Origin: Epibacterium sp. Ofav1-8
Lineage (GTDB): Bacteria; Pseudomonadota; Alphaproteobacteria; Rhodobacterales; Rhodobacteraceae
Length of the DNA: 64,000 nt
Direction: 5' to 3'
Assembly (NCBI RefSeq): GCF_022348185.1
Contig: NZ_JAKRFD010000009.1
Coordinates: 62,001-126,000 of the forward strand
Of this stretch, positions 17,863 through 25,818 are shown one piece after another. Made by a program: the position numbers and the translations under genes. Positions within the stretch are counted from its first letter, which is position 1; the number at the start of each line of letters is the position of its first letter. The notes below the pieces were generated by a model. That model did no database searches and was not told where the DNA came from. It worked only from the letters and a program-made list of their open reading frames with translations.

Positions 17863-19179
17863 TCAGCCTTTCACCTTGGGCAGGAAGAACTCCCGGAAGA
17901 TCGGATAGATGTGCCCGGGTTCGGACACGCGCTGCATTTCGAAATGCGCGACCTTGTCCTTGACCTGCCGGTAGTTCTGCCAGAGATCCTCGCCCGCCTC
18001 GGTGTTGTCGAGCAGCATCTGGGCGCTCTCCTCGACGATCTCCACATAGGCGTAGAACTGGCAGACCGGCAGCAACTGCTCGGTCAGGATCTTGCGGCAA
18101 CGCACCGAGTCATTGCCAAAATTCTCCCCGTCCGAGGCCTGTGCGCCGTAGATGTTCCACTCGTCCGGCGGATAGCGTTCGTCGATGATTTCCTTCATCT
18201 TTTCCAGCGCGGTGGAGACGATGGTGCCGCCGGTTTCGCGGGCGTAGAAAAACGTCTCTTCCTCCACTTCCTGCGCGTAATGGGTATGGCGCACAAACAC
18301 GATTTCGGTGTGCTCATAGCCGCGCGTCAGGAACAGATGCAGCAACAGGAAGAACCGTTTGGCCAGATCCTTCTCGCGCTCCTGCATGGAGCCGGAGACA
18401 TCCATCAGGCAGAAGACCACGGCGCGGGAGTTGCGGATCTTTTCCGGGACAAAAGTATCAAACCGCAGATCCAGCGGGTCGATATATCCGACCACGCGGC
18501 GCTTGCGCTTGATGCCGTCGAGTTTGACCTTCAACTCCTCCAGCAGTGACTCCTGGCTGGGCGAACGCGCCTCGACCGCTTCCAGATCGGCAATCTGCGC
18601 TTCCAGGTCGCGCTGGCTCTTGGTGGTGGGGCGCTGCAAGGCGATGCGGCGGCCCAGCGAATTGCGCATGGTGCGGACGAGGTTCAGGTTGTTAGGTGTG
18701 CCCGCGGTGGTCAGCCCGGCGCGGCGGGTGCCGATGGTTTCGGTCTCCACCGTGGCCTTTTCCACCAGATCCGGCAGCTCCAGCCCGTCAAACAGGATTT
18801 CAAGGTATTCATCCCGCGTCAGGGTGAAGGAAAACTCGTCATCGCCCTCCCCATCTTCGGAGGCCTTGCGCCCGCCTTCGCCAGCACCGCCCTGCGGCCG
18901 GTCGATGGTGTCGCCCACAACAAACTCCTTGTTGCCGGGCAACACATGGCGGCGATTGCCGCCGGGGCCGTGATACAGGCGCGGTTCCTTCAGCCCCTTG
19001 GCCGGAATGGTGATTTTCTCGCCATTTTCCGGAACGCTCTCGCCCTTGCCGATGGATTTTTCCCGGACTGAACGGTCAACGCGTTCCTTGATGTTCTCGC
19101 GCGCGCGTCTGAGGAACCGTTGCCGGTTCCCCAAGCTTTTGCCCTTTGGATTTGCGCGCCTGTCGATGAAGTGGTGCAT
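17863..19179 (-). CDS. YeaH/YhbH family protein (DUF444), vWA-like
   Basis: 438 residues starting MHHFIDRRANPKGKSLGNRQRF, exactly as in the family. The N-terminal third is basic and rich in charged linker (AGEGGRKASEDGEGDDEF); the C-terminal half contains a MIDAS-like DVSGSM motif near residue 260, as in von Willebrand A domains, which supports metal-dependent protein binding. Second gene of the prkA-yeaH-spoVR operon, 18 bases after prkA. Presumed partner of the PrkA kinase in stress response; the mechanism is unknown. Confidence 0.95.
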   Translation of the reverse strand: MHHFIDRRANPKGKSLGNRQRFLRRARENIKERVDRSVREKSIGKGESVPENGEKITIPAKGLKEPRLYHGPGGNRRHVLPGNKEFVVGDTIDRPQGGAGEGGRKASEDGEGDDEFSFTLTRDEYLEILFDGLELPDLVEKATVETETIGTRRAGLTTAGTPNNLNLVRTMRNSLGRRIALQRPTTKSQRDLEAQIADLEAVEARSPSQESLLEELKVKLDGIKRKRRVVGYIDPLDLRFDTFVPEKIRNSRAVVFCLMDVSGSMQEREKDLAKRFFLLLHLFLTRGYEHTEIVFVRHTHYAQEVEEETFFYARETGGTIVSTALEKMKEIIDERYPPDEWNIYGAQASDGENFGNDSVRCRKILTEQLLPVCQFYAYVEIVEESAQMLLDNTEAGEDLWQNYRQVKDKVAHFEMQRVSEPGHIYPIFREFFLPKVKG

Positions 19180-19197
19180 ATAGACACCTCCCGCCTG

Positions 19198-21132
19198 TTA
19201 GCCCGCCTTGTTCACTCGCATGTACCATTCGACGAGGCGTCGGACCTGCCTGTCGGTGTAGCCATGCTCGCGCATGCGTTCGACGAATTCCTGGTGCTTG
19301 CTCTCGGTCTGGCTGTCCTTCTTGGACCCGAAGGAGATCACCGGCAGCAGTTCCTCGACCTGGCTGAACATATGCTTTTCGATCACATCGCGCAGTTTCT
19401 CGTAGGAGTTCCACGCCGGGTTCGAGCCGGTATTGGCGCGGTGCCGCAGGGCAAATTTCACGACCTCGTTGCGGAAATCCTTGGGATTGGCGATGCCGAC
19501 CGGCTTCTCGATCTTCGACAGTTCCGCGTCCAGCACCTCACGGTCGTAGAGCTGCCCGGTATCGGGGTCCTTGTAGTCCTGCTCTTCAATCCAGGCATCG
19601 GCATAAGAGATATAGCGGTCAAAGACGTTCTGGCCGTATTCGGTATAGCTCTCCAGATAGGCCTTCTGGATCTCGTTGCCGATGAACTCCTCATAGCGCG
19701 GCGCAAGCTCGGTCTTGATGAACTCCAGGTATTTCTGCTCCGTCTCCTGCGGGAATTGTTCGCGCTTGATCATCCCTTCCAGCACATACATCAGATGCAC
19801 CGGATCGGCTGCGACCTCTTTGGTGTCATGGTTGAACACCGACGACAGCACCTTGAAGGCAAAGCGGGTGGAAACCCCGTTCATGCCCTCGTCCACACCG
19901 GCGCGGTCCTGATATTCCTGCACGGTCTTGGCCTTGGGGTCGGTGTCTTTCAGGCTCTCGCCATCATAAACCCGCATCTTGCTGTAGAGATTTGAGTTCT
20001 CATGCGGCTTCAGACGTGTCAGCACCGAGAACCGGCTGAGGATCTTGAGGGTTTCCGGCGCACAGGGCGCTTCGCGCAGCTCGGAGTTCTGGATCAGCTT
20101 TTCGTAGATCTTCGCCTCATCCGAAACCCGTAGACAATACGGCACCTTCACGATCGACACCCGGTCGATAAAGGCCTCGTTGTTCTTGTTGTTCTTGAAC
20201 TGCTGCCATTCGCTCTCGTTGGAATGCGCCAGGATCAGGCCGTTAAAGGGGATCGCGCCGAAACTCTCGGTCCCCATGTAGTTGCCTTCCTGCGTGGCGG
20301 TCAGCAGCGGGTGCAGCATCTTGATCGGCGCCTTGAACATCTCGACGAACTCAAGCACGCCCTGCGTGGCCCGGTTCAGACCGCCGGAAAAGCTGTAGGC
20401 ATCCGGATTGTCCTGACTGTAGTGTTCCAGCTGGCGAATATCGACCTTGCCGACCAGGGTGGAGATGTCCTGATTGTTCTCGTCCCCCGGCTCCACCTTG
20501 GCGACACAGATGCGACGCAGGCGCGAAGGATGCAGGCGCACGACGGTAAACTTGTTGATGTCGCCCTCGAACTCATCCAGCCGCTGCACCGCCCAAGGCG
20601 ACATCAGCCCCGGCAGGCGATGGGTCGCGATCCCGTATTCCTCTTCCAGGATCGGCCCCATCCGCACCGGATCAAACAGGCCCAGCGGACTTTCGAAGAT
20701 CGGCGACAGGTCGTTGCCGGCTTTCAGCACGTAGATCGGCTGATCCTCGACGATCCGCTTCAGCCGTTCCGCCAAAGAGGACTTACCGCCCCCGACCGGC
20801 CCCAGCAGGTAGAGGATCTGCTTGCGCTCCTCCAACCCCTGTGCGGCATGGCGGAAGTATCCCACGATCCGCTCGACCGTGTCCTCCATGCCGTAGAAAT
20901 CCTTGAAAGCGGAATAGCGTTTGATCGTCCGGTTCTGAAAGATCGGCCCCAGTCGGGCGTCCTTTGATGTGTCGACCAGTTCCTCGTCGCCGATCGCCTT
21001 CAGCATGCGTTCCGCGACATTGGCGTACATGCTGGGATCATCGCGACAGGCCGTGAGATAGTCCTGCAAAGACATTTCCTGCTCGCGCGTCTGGCCATAG
21101 GCCTCTGCAAAAAGCTCTGCAACTTTATTCAT
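19198..21132 (-). CDS. prkA: PrkA family serine protein kinase (YeaG)
   Basis: 644 residues. An AAA-type ATPase module occupies the N-terminal ~380 residues, with Walker A GPVGGGKSS at 111-119; the C-terminal part is the eukaryote-like PrkA kinase domain. The Bacillus and Escherichia homologues are linked to sporulation and to nitrogen or stress survival. First gene of the operon with DUF444 and SpoVR. AGGAGGCGAGACC precedes the ATG, giving a strong ribosome site. Promoter in the 21133-21400 stretch; operons of this type are often under alternative sigma factor control, but I cannot name a site here. Confidence 0.96.
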   Translation of the reverse strand: MNKVAELFAEAYGQTREQEMSLQDYLTACRDDPSMYANVAERMLKAIGDEELVDTSKDARLGPIFQNRTIKRYSAFKDFYGMEDTVERIVGYFRHAAQGLEERKQILYLLGPVGGGKSSLAERLKRIVEDQPIYVLKAGNDLSPIFESPLGLFDPVRMGPILEEEYGIATHRLPGLMSPWAVQRLDEFEGDINKFTVVRLHPSRLRRICVAKVEPGDENNQDISTLVGKVDIRQLEHYSQDNPDAYSFSGGLNRATQGVLEFVEMFKAPIKMLHPLLTATQEGNYMGTESFGAIPFNGLILAHSNESEWQQFKNNKNNEAFIDRVSIVKVPYCLRVSDEAKIYEKLIQNSELREAPCAPETLKILSRFSVLTRLKPHENSNLYSKMRVYDGESLKDTDPKAKTVQEYQDRAGVDEGMNGVSTRFAFKVLSSVFNHDTKEVAADPVHLMYVLEGMIKREQFPQETEQKYLEFIKTELAPRYEEFIGNEIQKAYLESYTEYGQNVFDRYISYADAWIEEQDYKDPDTGQLYDREVLDAELSKIEKPVGIANPKDFRNEVVKFALRHRANTGSNPAWNSYEKLRDVIEKHMFSQVEELLPVISFGSKKDSQTESKHQEFVERMREHGYTDRQVRRLVEWYMRVNKAG

Positions 21133-21854
21133 CGGGGTCTCGCCTCCTGGTTAACGTCGTTACCCGTCCTCCTGGGTTCTGGGATTCCACGCGAACAGGG
21201 TAGCCTGACGAGGGCCGTTGAGGTGTCCGCGTTAAGTGTGGTCTTTGGGTTCTGCTCGGCGCTCGTGGCCGTCTCCCGACCCAGCATCCCTCTCACCCTT
21301 AACGGTAGAGGGATTTTGACTGGCGCCAAGGGCCTCGGCGTCGGATATCTTTTACTGATAGCATACACTACATGTGCCACTCAGCATAACGAACTTTGGT
21401 ATATTTTCTATTAATACCAGTAAACTTTTATGTTCCTCTGCTTCAAATGTGAGCGATCAGAGCGTCAGAAAGTGTGAATGCCTCGTTCTTGACCCGCAGC
21501 CGCGACGCTCTGGACGGCCTGCGCAACACCGGTTCACAGCGGCTTTGCGATGCTGAACGGTGCCACACGACGGGCCGCGTCCGCCTTTTCGGCGCCGGTA
21601 ACACTTCCTTAAGAACTGAGGCAAATTGGTCACTCCGCGCCGGAGAAGTCAGAAAAGTGAGGAGTTTGAGGCACGCCCCGGCCCCATTCATGGTCCCCCA
21701 CGTCAATCTTGGACTGGACACATAATTAGAGATGAATGCATATTAACCTCAATAAAGCCGCAGAGACGGCACACGGCAGACACATATAGGCGAATGAAAC
21801 CAGCGGCGCGTGCCTCGCATGAGGGCGTGTCCTGTATAAAGTGAGCAGTTTAGC
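21133..21854. other. Long intergenic region between the prkA operon and the adhesin gene
   Basis: 722 bases upstream of two divergent transcription units. The segment ~21350-21440 is AT-rich and may contain promoter elements; the stretch just before the adhesin start has several A/T-rich tracts (ACATAATTAG, TGCATATTAACC) followed by a poor ribosome site. Small frames (for example 21474-21725 plus) do not look coding. No RNA gene recognised; a long untranslated leader for the adhesin is possible. Confidence 0.45.
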
Positions 21855-24416
21855 ATGAGCACCGTTGCATTTATTGCCCGCGATGCGTTGGGCACCAACC
21901 AGCATGGCACCTCGGCAGAAGGATCCCCTTCCATCATCCCGACAACCGGGGCCAAGGATATTTCCCTCAACCTCGATCCGACCGATGTCGAAAGCTACGC
22001 CCGCCGGGGGCGTGACCTTCACGTCACGCTGGCCGATGGCACTGTGGTGGAGCTGGACGGGTTCTACGACACCGCCAGCACCGGTCCGAAAAACCTGTTC
22101 CTCAGCGACGAGGGCGATTTCATCGAGGTTGTCCTGGAGGACAAATCCGAAGGCATGCTCTTTGCCAGCTACGAGCCGCTGGACCTGTCGGGCAAGTGGA
22201 GCGCCTATGACGATATGGTCTTCCTCGATGTGGACCGCATCGAACCGGTGGTCGCACCCCTGGCCGCGCCCCTGCTCGGGGGGCTTGGCGGCGTGGGAGC
22301 AGCGGCTGCCGGCGCAGCGGTCATTGCCGGCGTCGGTGGCGGCGGCGGCGGTGGAGGCGGCGGCGACGGAGGTGACGGCGGCTCCGATACCATCGTGCCA
22401 ACCGTCAATGATGCCGACGGCACCTATGATGTCCCCGAGGGCGACCCTGACGGCGTGACCATTTCCGGAACCGGCGAGGCGGGCTCCGATGTGGAGGTCA
22501 CCATCGGCGATGTGGTGGTCACCACCACTGTCGAGGATGACGGCACCTGGTCGGTGAACGTTCCCACAGATGATCTGCCCGATGACGGGGTCTATGAAAC
22601 CGTGGTTGACGTGGTGGCCCCCGATGGCACCACCTACGAGGACCTGGACGGCCCCACCATCGACATCGACTCCGAGCCGCCCACCGTCATCATCACCGAA
22701 GGCACACAGTCGGTCGGCGATATCGTCGACGGCGACGAGCAGGCCAGCGGCACCATCATCACCGGCACCGGCGAGGCGGGCGCAACGGTTTCCCTGGAAA
22801 TCAACGGCGCCACTCAGACCACCACGGTCGCCGAAGACGGCACCTGGTCGGTGACCTTTACCTCTGATGAAATCGAAACCGGCGAATACGAAACCGGGAT
22901 CACCATCACCACCACCGACCCGCATGGCAACAGCACCACCACGACGGATGTGCTGGAGGTGGATACCGAAACCGCCGTCACCATCGACAGCGGCCTGTCG
23001 GGCGGGGATGACATCGTCACCGCGGCAGAAGCGGCGGCAGGTGTGGCGATTACCGGCACGGCCGAGGCCGGGGCCACCGTCGAAGTCACCATCGAAGGGG
23101 TCACCCGCACAACCACCGCGGCCAGCGATGGCACCTGGACCGTCACCTACCCCTCGGGCACCGTCTTTGACACCGAGGGCGAATATGATCGCGAGATCAC
23201 GGTCACATCGACCGATACGGCGGGCAATACTGCGACGGCGACATCGACCATCGCAGTCGACACCGATGCCGGTTTTGTCCAGCTTGACGACGACCCGATC
23301 GAAACCGACGATATTATTAATGCCGCGGAGCGCGCGGACGGTGTGACCATCACCGGCACCGCCACCGCGGGCGAGACCGTCACCGTGACGCTCGGCGATG
23401 CCAGTGGCACCACCGTGGCCGACGCGGACGGCAACTGGTCCTATGATTTCGACGCGAGCGAGATCGACGAAGGCACAGACACGCTCGATGTCACCGCCTC
23501 GATCAGCGATGACCTCGGCAACACCGAGACCGACAGCGACACGGTGGCGCTCGACACCGAGGTGGTGAACTATGGGTCCGAGACGCTTCAGACCTCGGAC
23601 GATGTGGTCAACACGTCCGAATTGAACTCCGGCTTCACCCTGGCTGGCACAGTCGAGGAAGGCTCCACCGTTTCTGTGGAAATCGATGGCACCACCTACC
23701 CGGCCAGCGTCGACGACGATGGCAACTGGAGCCTGACGCTCGACGGTGATGATCTGGGCACGGACTCCCGTGATGTGACCGCCACCATTTCCGCCACCGA
23801 CCCGGCCGGGAATGTGGAGACCATTACCCAGGACTTCAGCATCGACACCGATGTGGACACGCCCACATACCTTGGCGAAACCGTCATCCTCGGCAATATC
23901 GAAGACGTCTATCTCGATGAAACCACCGATGACCTTGCCCTCTACACCGTGAGCGACAGCGGCACCGCCACCGAGGCGGAGTTTGATCTGAGCCTGTCGT
24001 CAGGACGGGTCGAACTCGATCTTGAGACGCCGGTTGCCGACGGGACCAACCTGCTGGTGCAGGGCACCGATGACGCGGGCAACACGTCTTCGACCCTGGT
24101 GATCAACCACGAGACCGTCAGCTCCGAACTGTTCGAGAACCTGGATGGACATAACATCGACACGCTGAACCTGGTGTTCGAGGACAGCGGCAATGGCTCC
24201 AACGTCACGCTGACCGAAGAGATGATCAACGCGCTGTCTGAGAATTCCGACACGCTGGTGGTCCGGGGCGATGACTCGGCGGATCACTCGGTTACCCTCA
24301 CAGGCGCAGAGGCAGACGGAACTCGCGACGTGGATGGCGAGACCTTCAATGTCTATACCATCGGCGACGGTGACACCACGCTCCTGGTCGAAGACGACGT
24401 GAATGTCATCATCTAA
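21855..24416 (+). CDS. BapA-type surface adhesin with Ig-like repeats, type I secretion substrate
   Basis: 853 acidic residues, no Sec signal. Residues 1-~120 match the BapA prefix-like domain that starts biofilm adhesins. Then comes a hydrophobic Ala/Gly segment and a run of glycines (~135-178). Five ~98-residue Ig-like repeats follow (~178-666), each with a GxxITGTxxAGxTVxV strand, a DGTWSV turn and an aspartate-rich end (VDTE/IDTD) fit for calcium. The last ~90 residues (LTEEMINALSENSDTLVV to GETFNVYTIGDGDT and a hydrophobic end) look like a type I secretion target. There are no RTX nonapeptides. The following three genes encode the matching exporter. Small for a Bap protein; likely a cell-surface or biofilm protein. 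Confidence 0.85.
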   Translation: MSTVAFIARDALGTNQHGTSAEGSPSIIPTTGAKDISLNLDPTDVESYARRGRDLHVTLADGTVVELDGFYDTASTGPKNLFLSDEGDFIEVVLEDKSEGMLFASYEPLDLSGKWSAYDDMVFLDVDRIEPVVAPLAAPLLGGLGGVGAAAAGAAVIAGVGGGGGGGGGGDGGDGGSDTIVPTVNDADGTYDVPEGDPDGVTISGTGEAGSDVEVTIGDVVVTTTVEDDGTWSVNVPTDDLPDDGVYETVVDVVAPDGTTYEDLDGPTIDIDSEPPTVIITEGTQSVGDIVDGDEQASGTIITGTGEAGATVSLEINGATQTTTVAEDGTWSVTFTSDEIETGEYETGITITTTDPHGNSTTTTDVLEVDTETAVTIDSGLSGGDDIVTAAEAAAGVAITGTAEAGATVEVTIEGVTRTTTAASDGTWTVTYPSGTVFDTEGEYDREITVTSTDTAGNTATATSTIAVDTDAGFVQLDDDPIETDDIINAAERADGVTITGTATAGETVTVTLGDASGTTVADADGNWSYDFDASEIDEGTDTLDVTASISDDLGNTETDSDTVALDTEVVNYGSETLQTSDDVVNTSELNSGFTLAGTVEEGSTVSVEIDGTTYPASVDDDGNWSLTLDGDDLGTDSRDVTATISATDPAGNVETITQDFSIDTDVDTPTYLGETVILGNIEDVYLDETTDDLALYTVSDSGTATEAEFDLSLSSGRVELDLETPVADGTNLLVQGTDDAGNTSSTLVINHETVSSELFENLDGHNIDTLNLVFEDSGNGSNVTLTEEMINALSENSDTLVVRGDDSADHSVTLTGAEADGTRDVDGETFNVYTIGDGDTTLLVEDDVNVII

Positions 24417-24522
24417 AAACGCCCGGCGCGCGCGCCGCCTGCCCTCCTCGCGGGGGCGGTCGGAGCGCGCCGAGGCGATAACCCGTGGATCAACCATGGG
24501 ATCTGAGGCACGAGGGACAGCT

Positions 24523-25818
24523 ATGGCTCTGGCACGACGCATTTCTGCCGTTGCACTGATGTGCAGCCTGACGGCCTGTGATCTGCCCGCCCCCGGAACC
24601 GCGGCGGGAGATCCGGCAACCGGCGCTGCGCGCAGCAATTTCGCCCAGGCGGAAGATGCCCCGCAATCCGAAGTCATCTCGGCGCTGATGCAGCGCCGCT
24701 CGCTGCTGGAACCGGGCAGTATTTACGACACCGTCGCGGATGCGGCGCTGTCGGCCTCTGCCCGTGCCTCCGAATCCGACCTTATCAGTGCCAAGCTGCG
24801 CGCCGAGGCAAAGTCAAAGAACTGGCTGCCCTCTCTGCGCCCGAGCGTGAGCCTCAACGATCTCGGTGAAATGGTTGCAAGCCTGCTGCTGGAGCAGGTA
24901 CTGTTCGACAATGGCCGCCGCAAGGCCGAACGCGCCTTTGCCGCCGCCGACGTGGAGGTGGCCGCCGTCACCCTGTCCGAAGACATGAACGACCGGGTCG
25001 AAACCGCGCTCTCGCTTTATGTGGCAGGGCTGCGCGGGGACGAGAAAGCCGCCTATGCCCATCGCGCCATCCGCACCATGCGCGATTTCGAGCGCGTGGT
25101 GGTGGGCCGCGTCAACGGGGGCGTGTCGGACCGCTCCGACCTCAATGTGGTGCAGTCCAAGATCAGCGGCGTGCAATCCAGCATGGCCACGGCCAATGAT
25201 GCCGCCCGCACCGCCCGCGCCGAGCTGGAAGCGATGACAGGCCAGCAGTTCCCGGCCTCGCCGCAGCGGCTGGACCTCAGCCTGCCGCCGGACGGCAGCG
25301 CCTACCTGAGCGTGCTGAAGGCCCAATCCGAGGCCACTCGCACCATCGAACAGGCCAAGATGGAGCGCGCCGGTCTGTTGCCGCAGGTCTCGGCGACCGG
25401 GCAGGTCGGCAGCGAGGGTGAGGGCGCCGGCGTGCTGTTGAACCTGGCCGAGCCGCTTGGCCTTGGCACGCCCGCCGCCTTGCAGGCCGTCGAAGCCTCC
25501 AAAGAAGCCGCCCGCCGTCGCATCGGCGAGGTGGAGGAAGAGGCACGGCGCGAGTACAGCCGCGAGATCCAGCGCCTGGCCTCCTATCGCCGCCAGGAAC
25601 GCGAGGCCTTGTCGCTGTCCCGCGCCAGCCGCGAAACCTACAACCTGTTCAAGGCCCAGTTCGAGGCCGGTCAGCGCCCGGTCATGGACGTGATCCCGAT
25701 CTACGAGGAACTGGTGAAGCGGGAACAGGCCTATATCGACGCAAAATATGAAGTTGTGCTGATCCAGCTGGCGCTTGCGGCCTCGCTGGGTCTGTTGGCG
25801 GATGGGGACAAGATTTGA
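24523..25818 (+). CDS. TolC-family outer-membrane efflux lipoprotein
   Basis: 431 residues with an OMF (TolC-like) coiled-coil repeat: two long helical halves with typical segments QVLFDNGRRKAERAFAAA and FKAQFEAGQRPVMDVI. The N-terminus MALARRISAVALMCSLTAC ends in a lipobox (LTAC, Cys19), so it should be lipid-anchored in the outer membrane. The start at 24523 has GAGGGACAG in front; the frame extends back into the adhesin's end (24403), which I reject. It lies between adhesin and ABC genes and should form the outer channel. Lipoprotein anchoring is common in RND-type OMFs but less so in type I systems. Confidence 0.85.
   Translation: MALARRISAVALMCSLTACDLPAPGTAAGDPATGAARSNFAQAEDAPQSEVISALMQRRSLLEPGSIYDTVADAALSASARASESDLISAKLRAEAKSKNWLPSLRPSVSLNDLGEMVASLLLEQVLFDNGRRKAERAFAAADVEVAAVTLSEDMNDRVETALSLYVAGLRGDEKAAYAHRAIRTMRDFERVVVGRVNGGVSDRSDLNVVQSKISGVQSSMATANDAARTARAELEAMTGQQFPASPQRLDLSLPPDGSAYLSVLKAQSEATRTIEQAKMERAGLLPQVSATGQVGSEGEGAGVLLNLAEPLGLGTPAALQAVEASKEAARRRIGEVEEEARREYSREIQRLASYRRQEREALSLSRASRETYNLFKAQFEAGQRPVMDVIPIYEELVKREQAYIDAKYEVVLIQLALAASLGLLADGDKI

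Noticed and set aside
21474-21725. Small ORF of 83 codons upstream of the adhesin
   Set aside because: No ribosome site and no coding character; likely leader or chance frame.
22430-23850. Repeated DNA in the adhesin gene as a CRISPR or minisatellite
   Set aside because: The periodicity (~295 bases) reflects Ig-like protein domains; units differ at the DNA level and there are no spacers.
24403-24522. Upstream extension of the TolC-like lipoprotein
   Set aside because: Arg-rich, overlaps the adhesin end, and would bury the signal peptide and lipobox.
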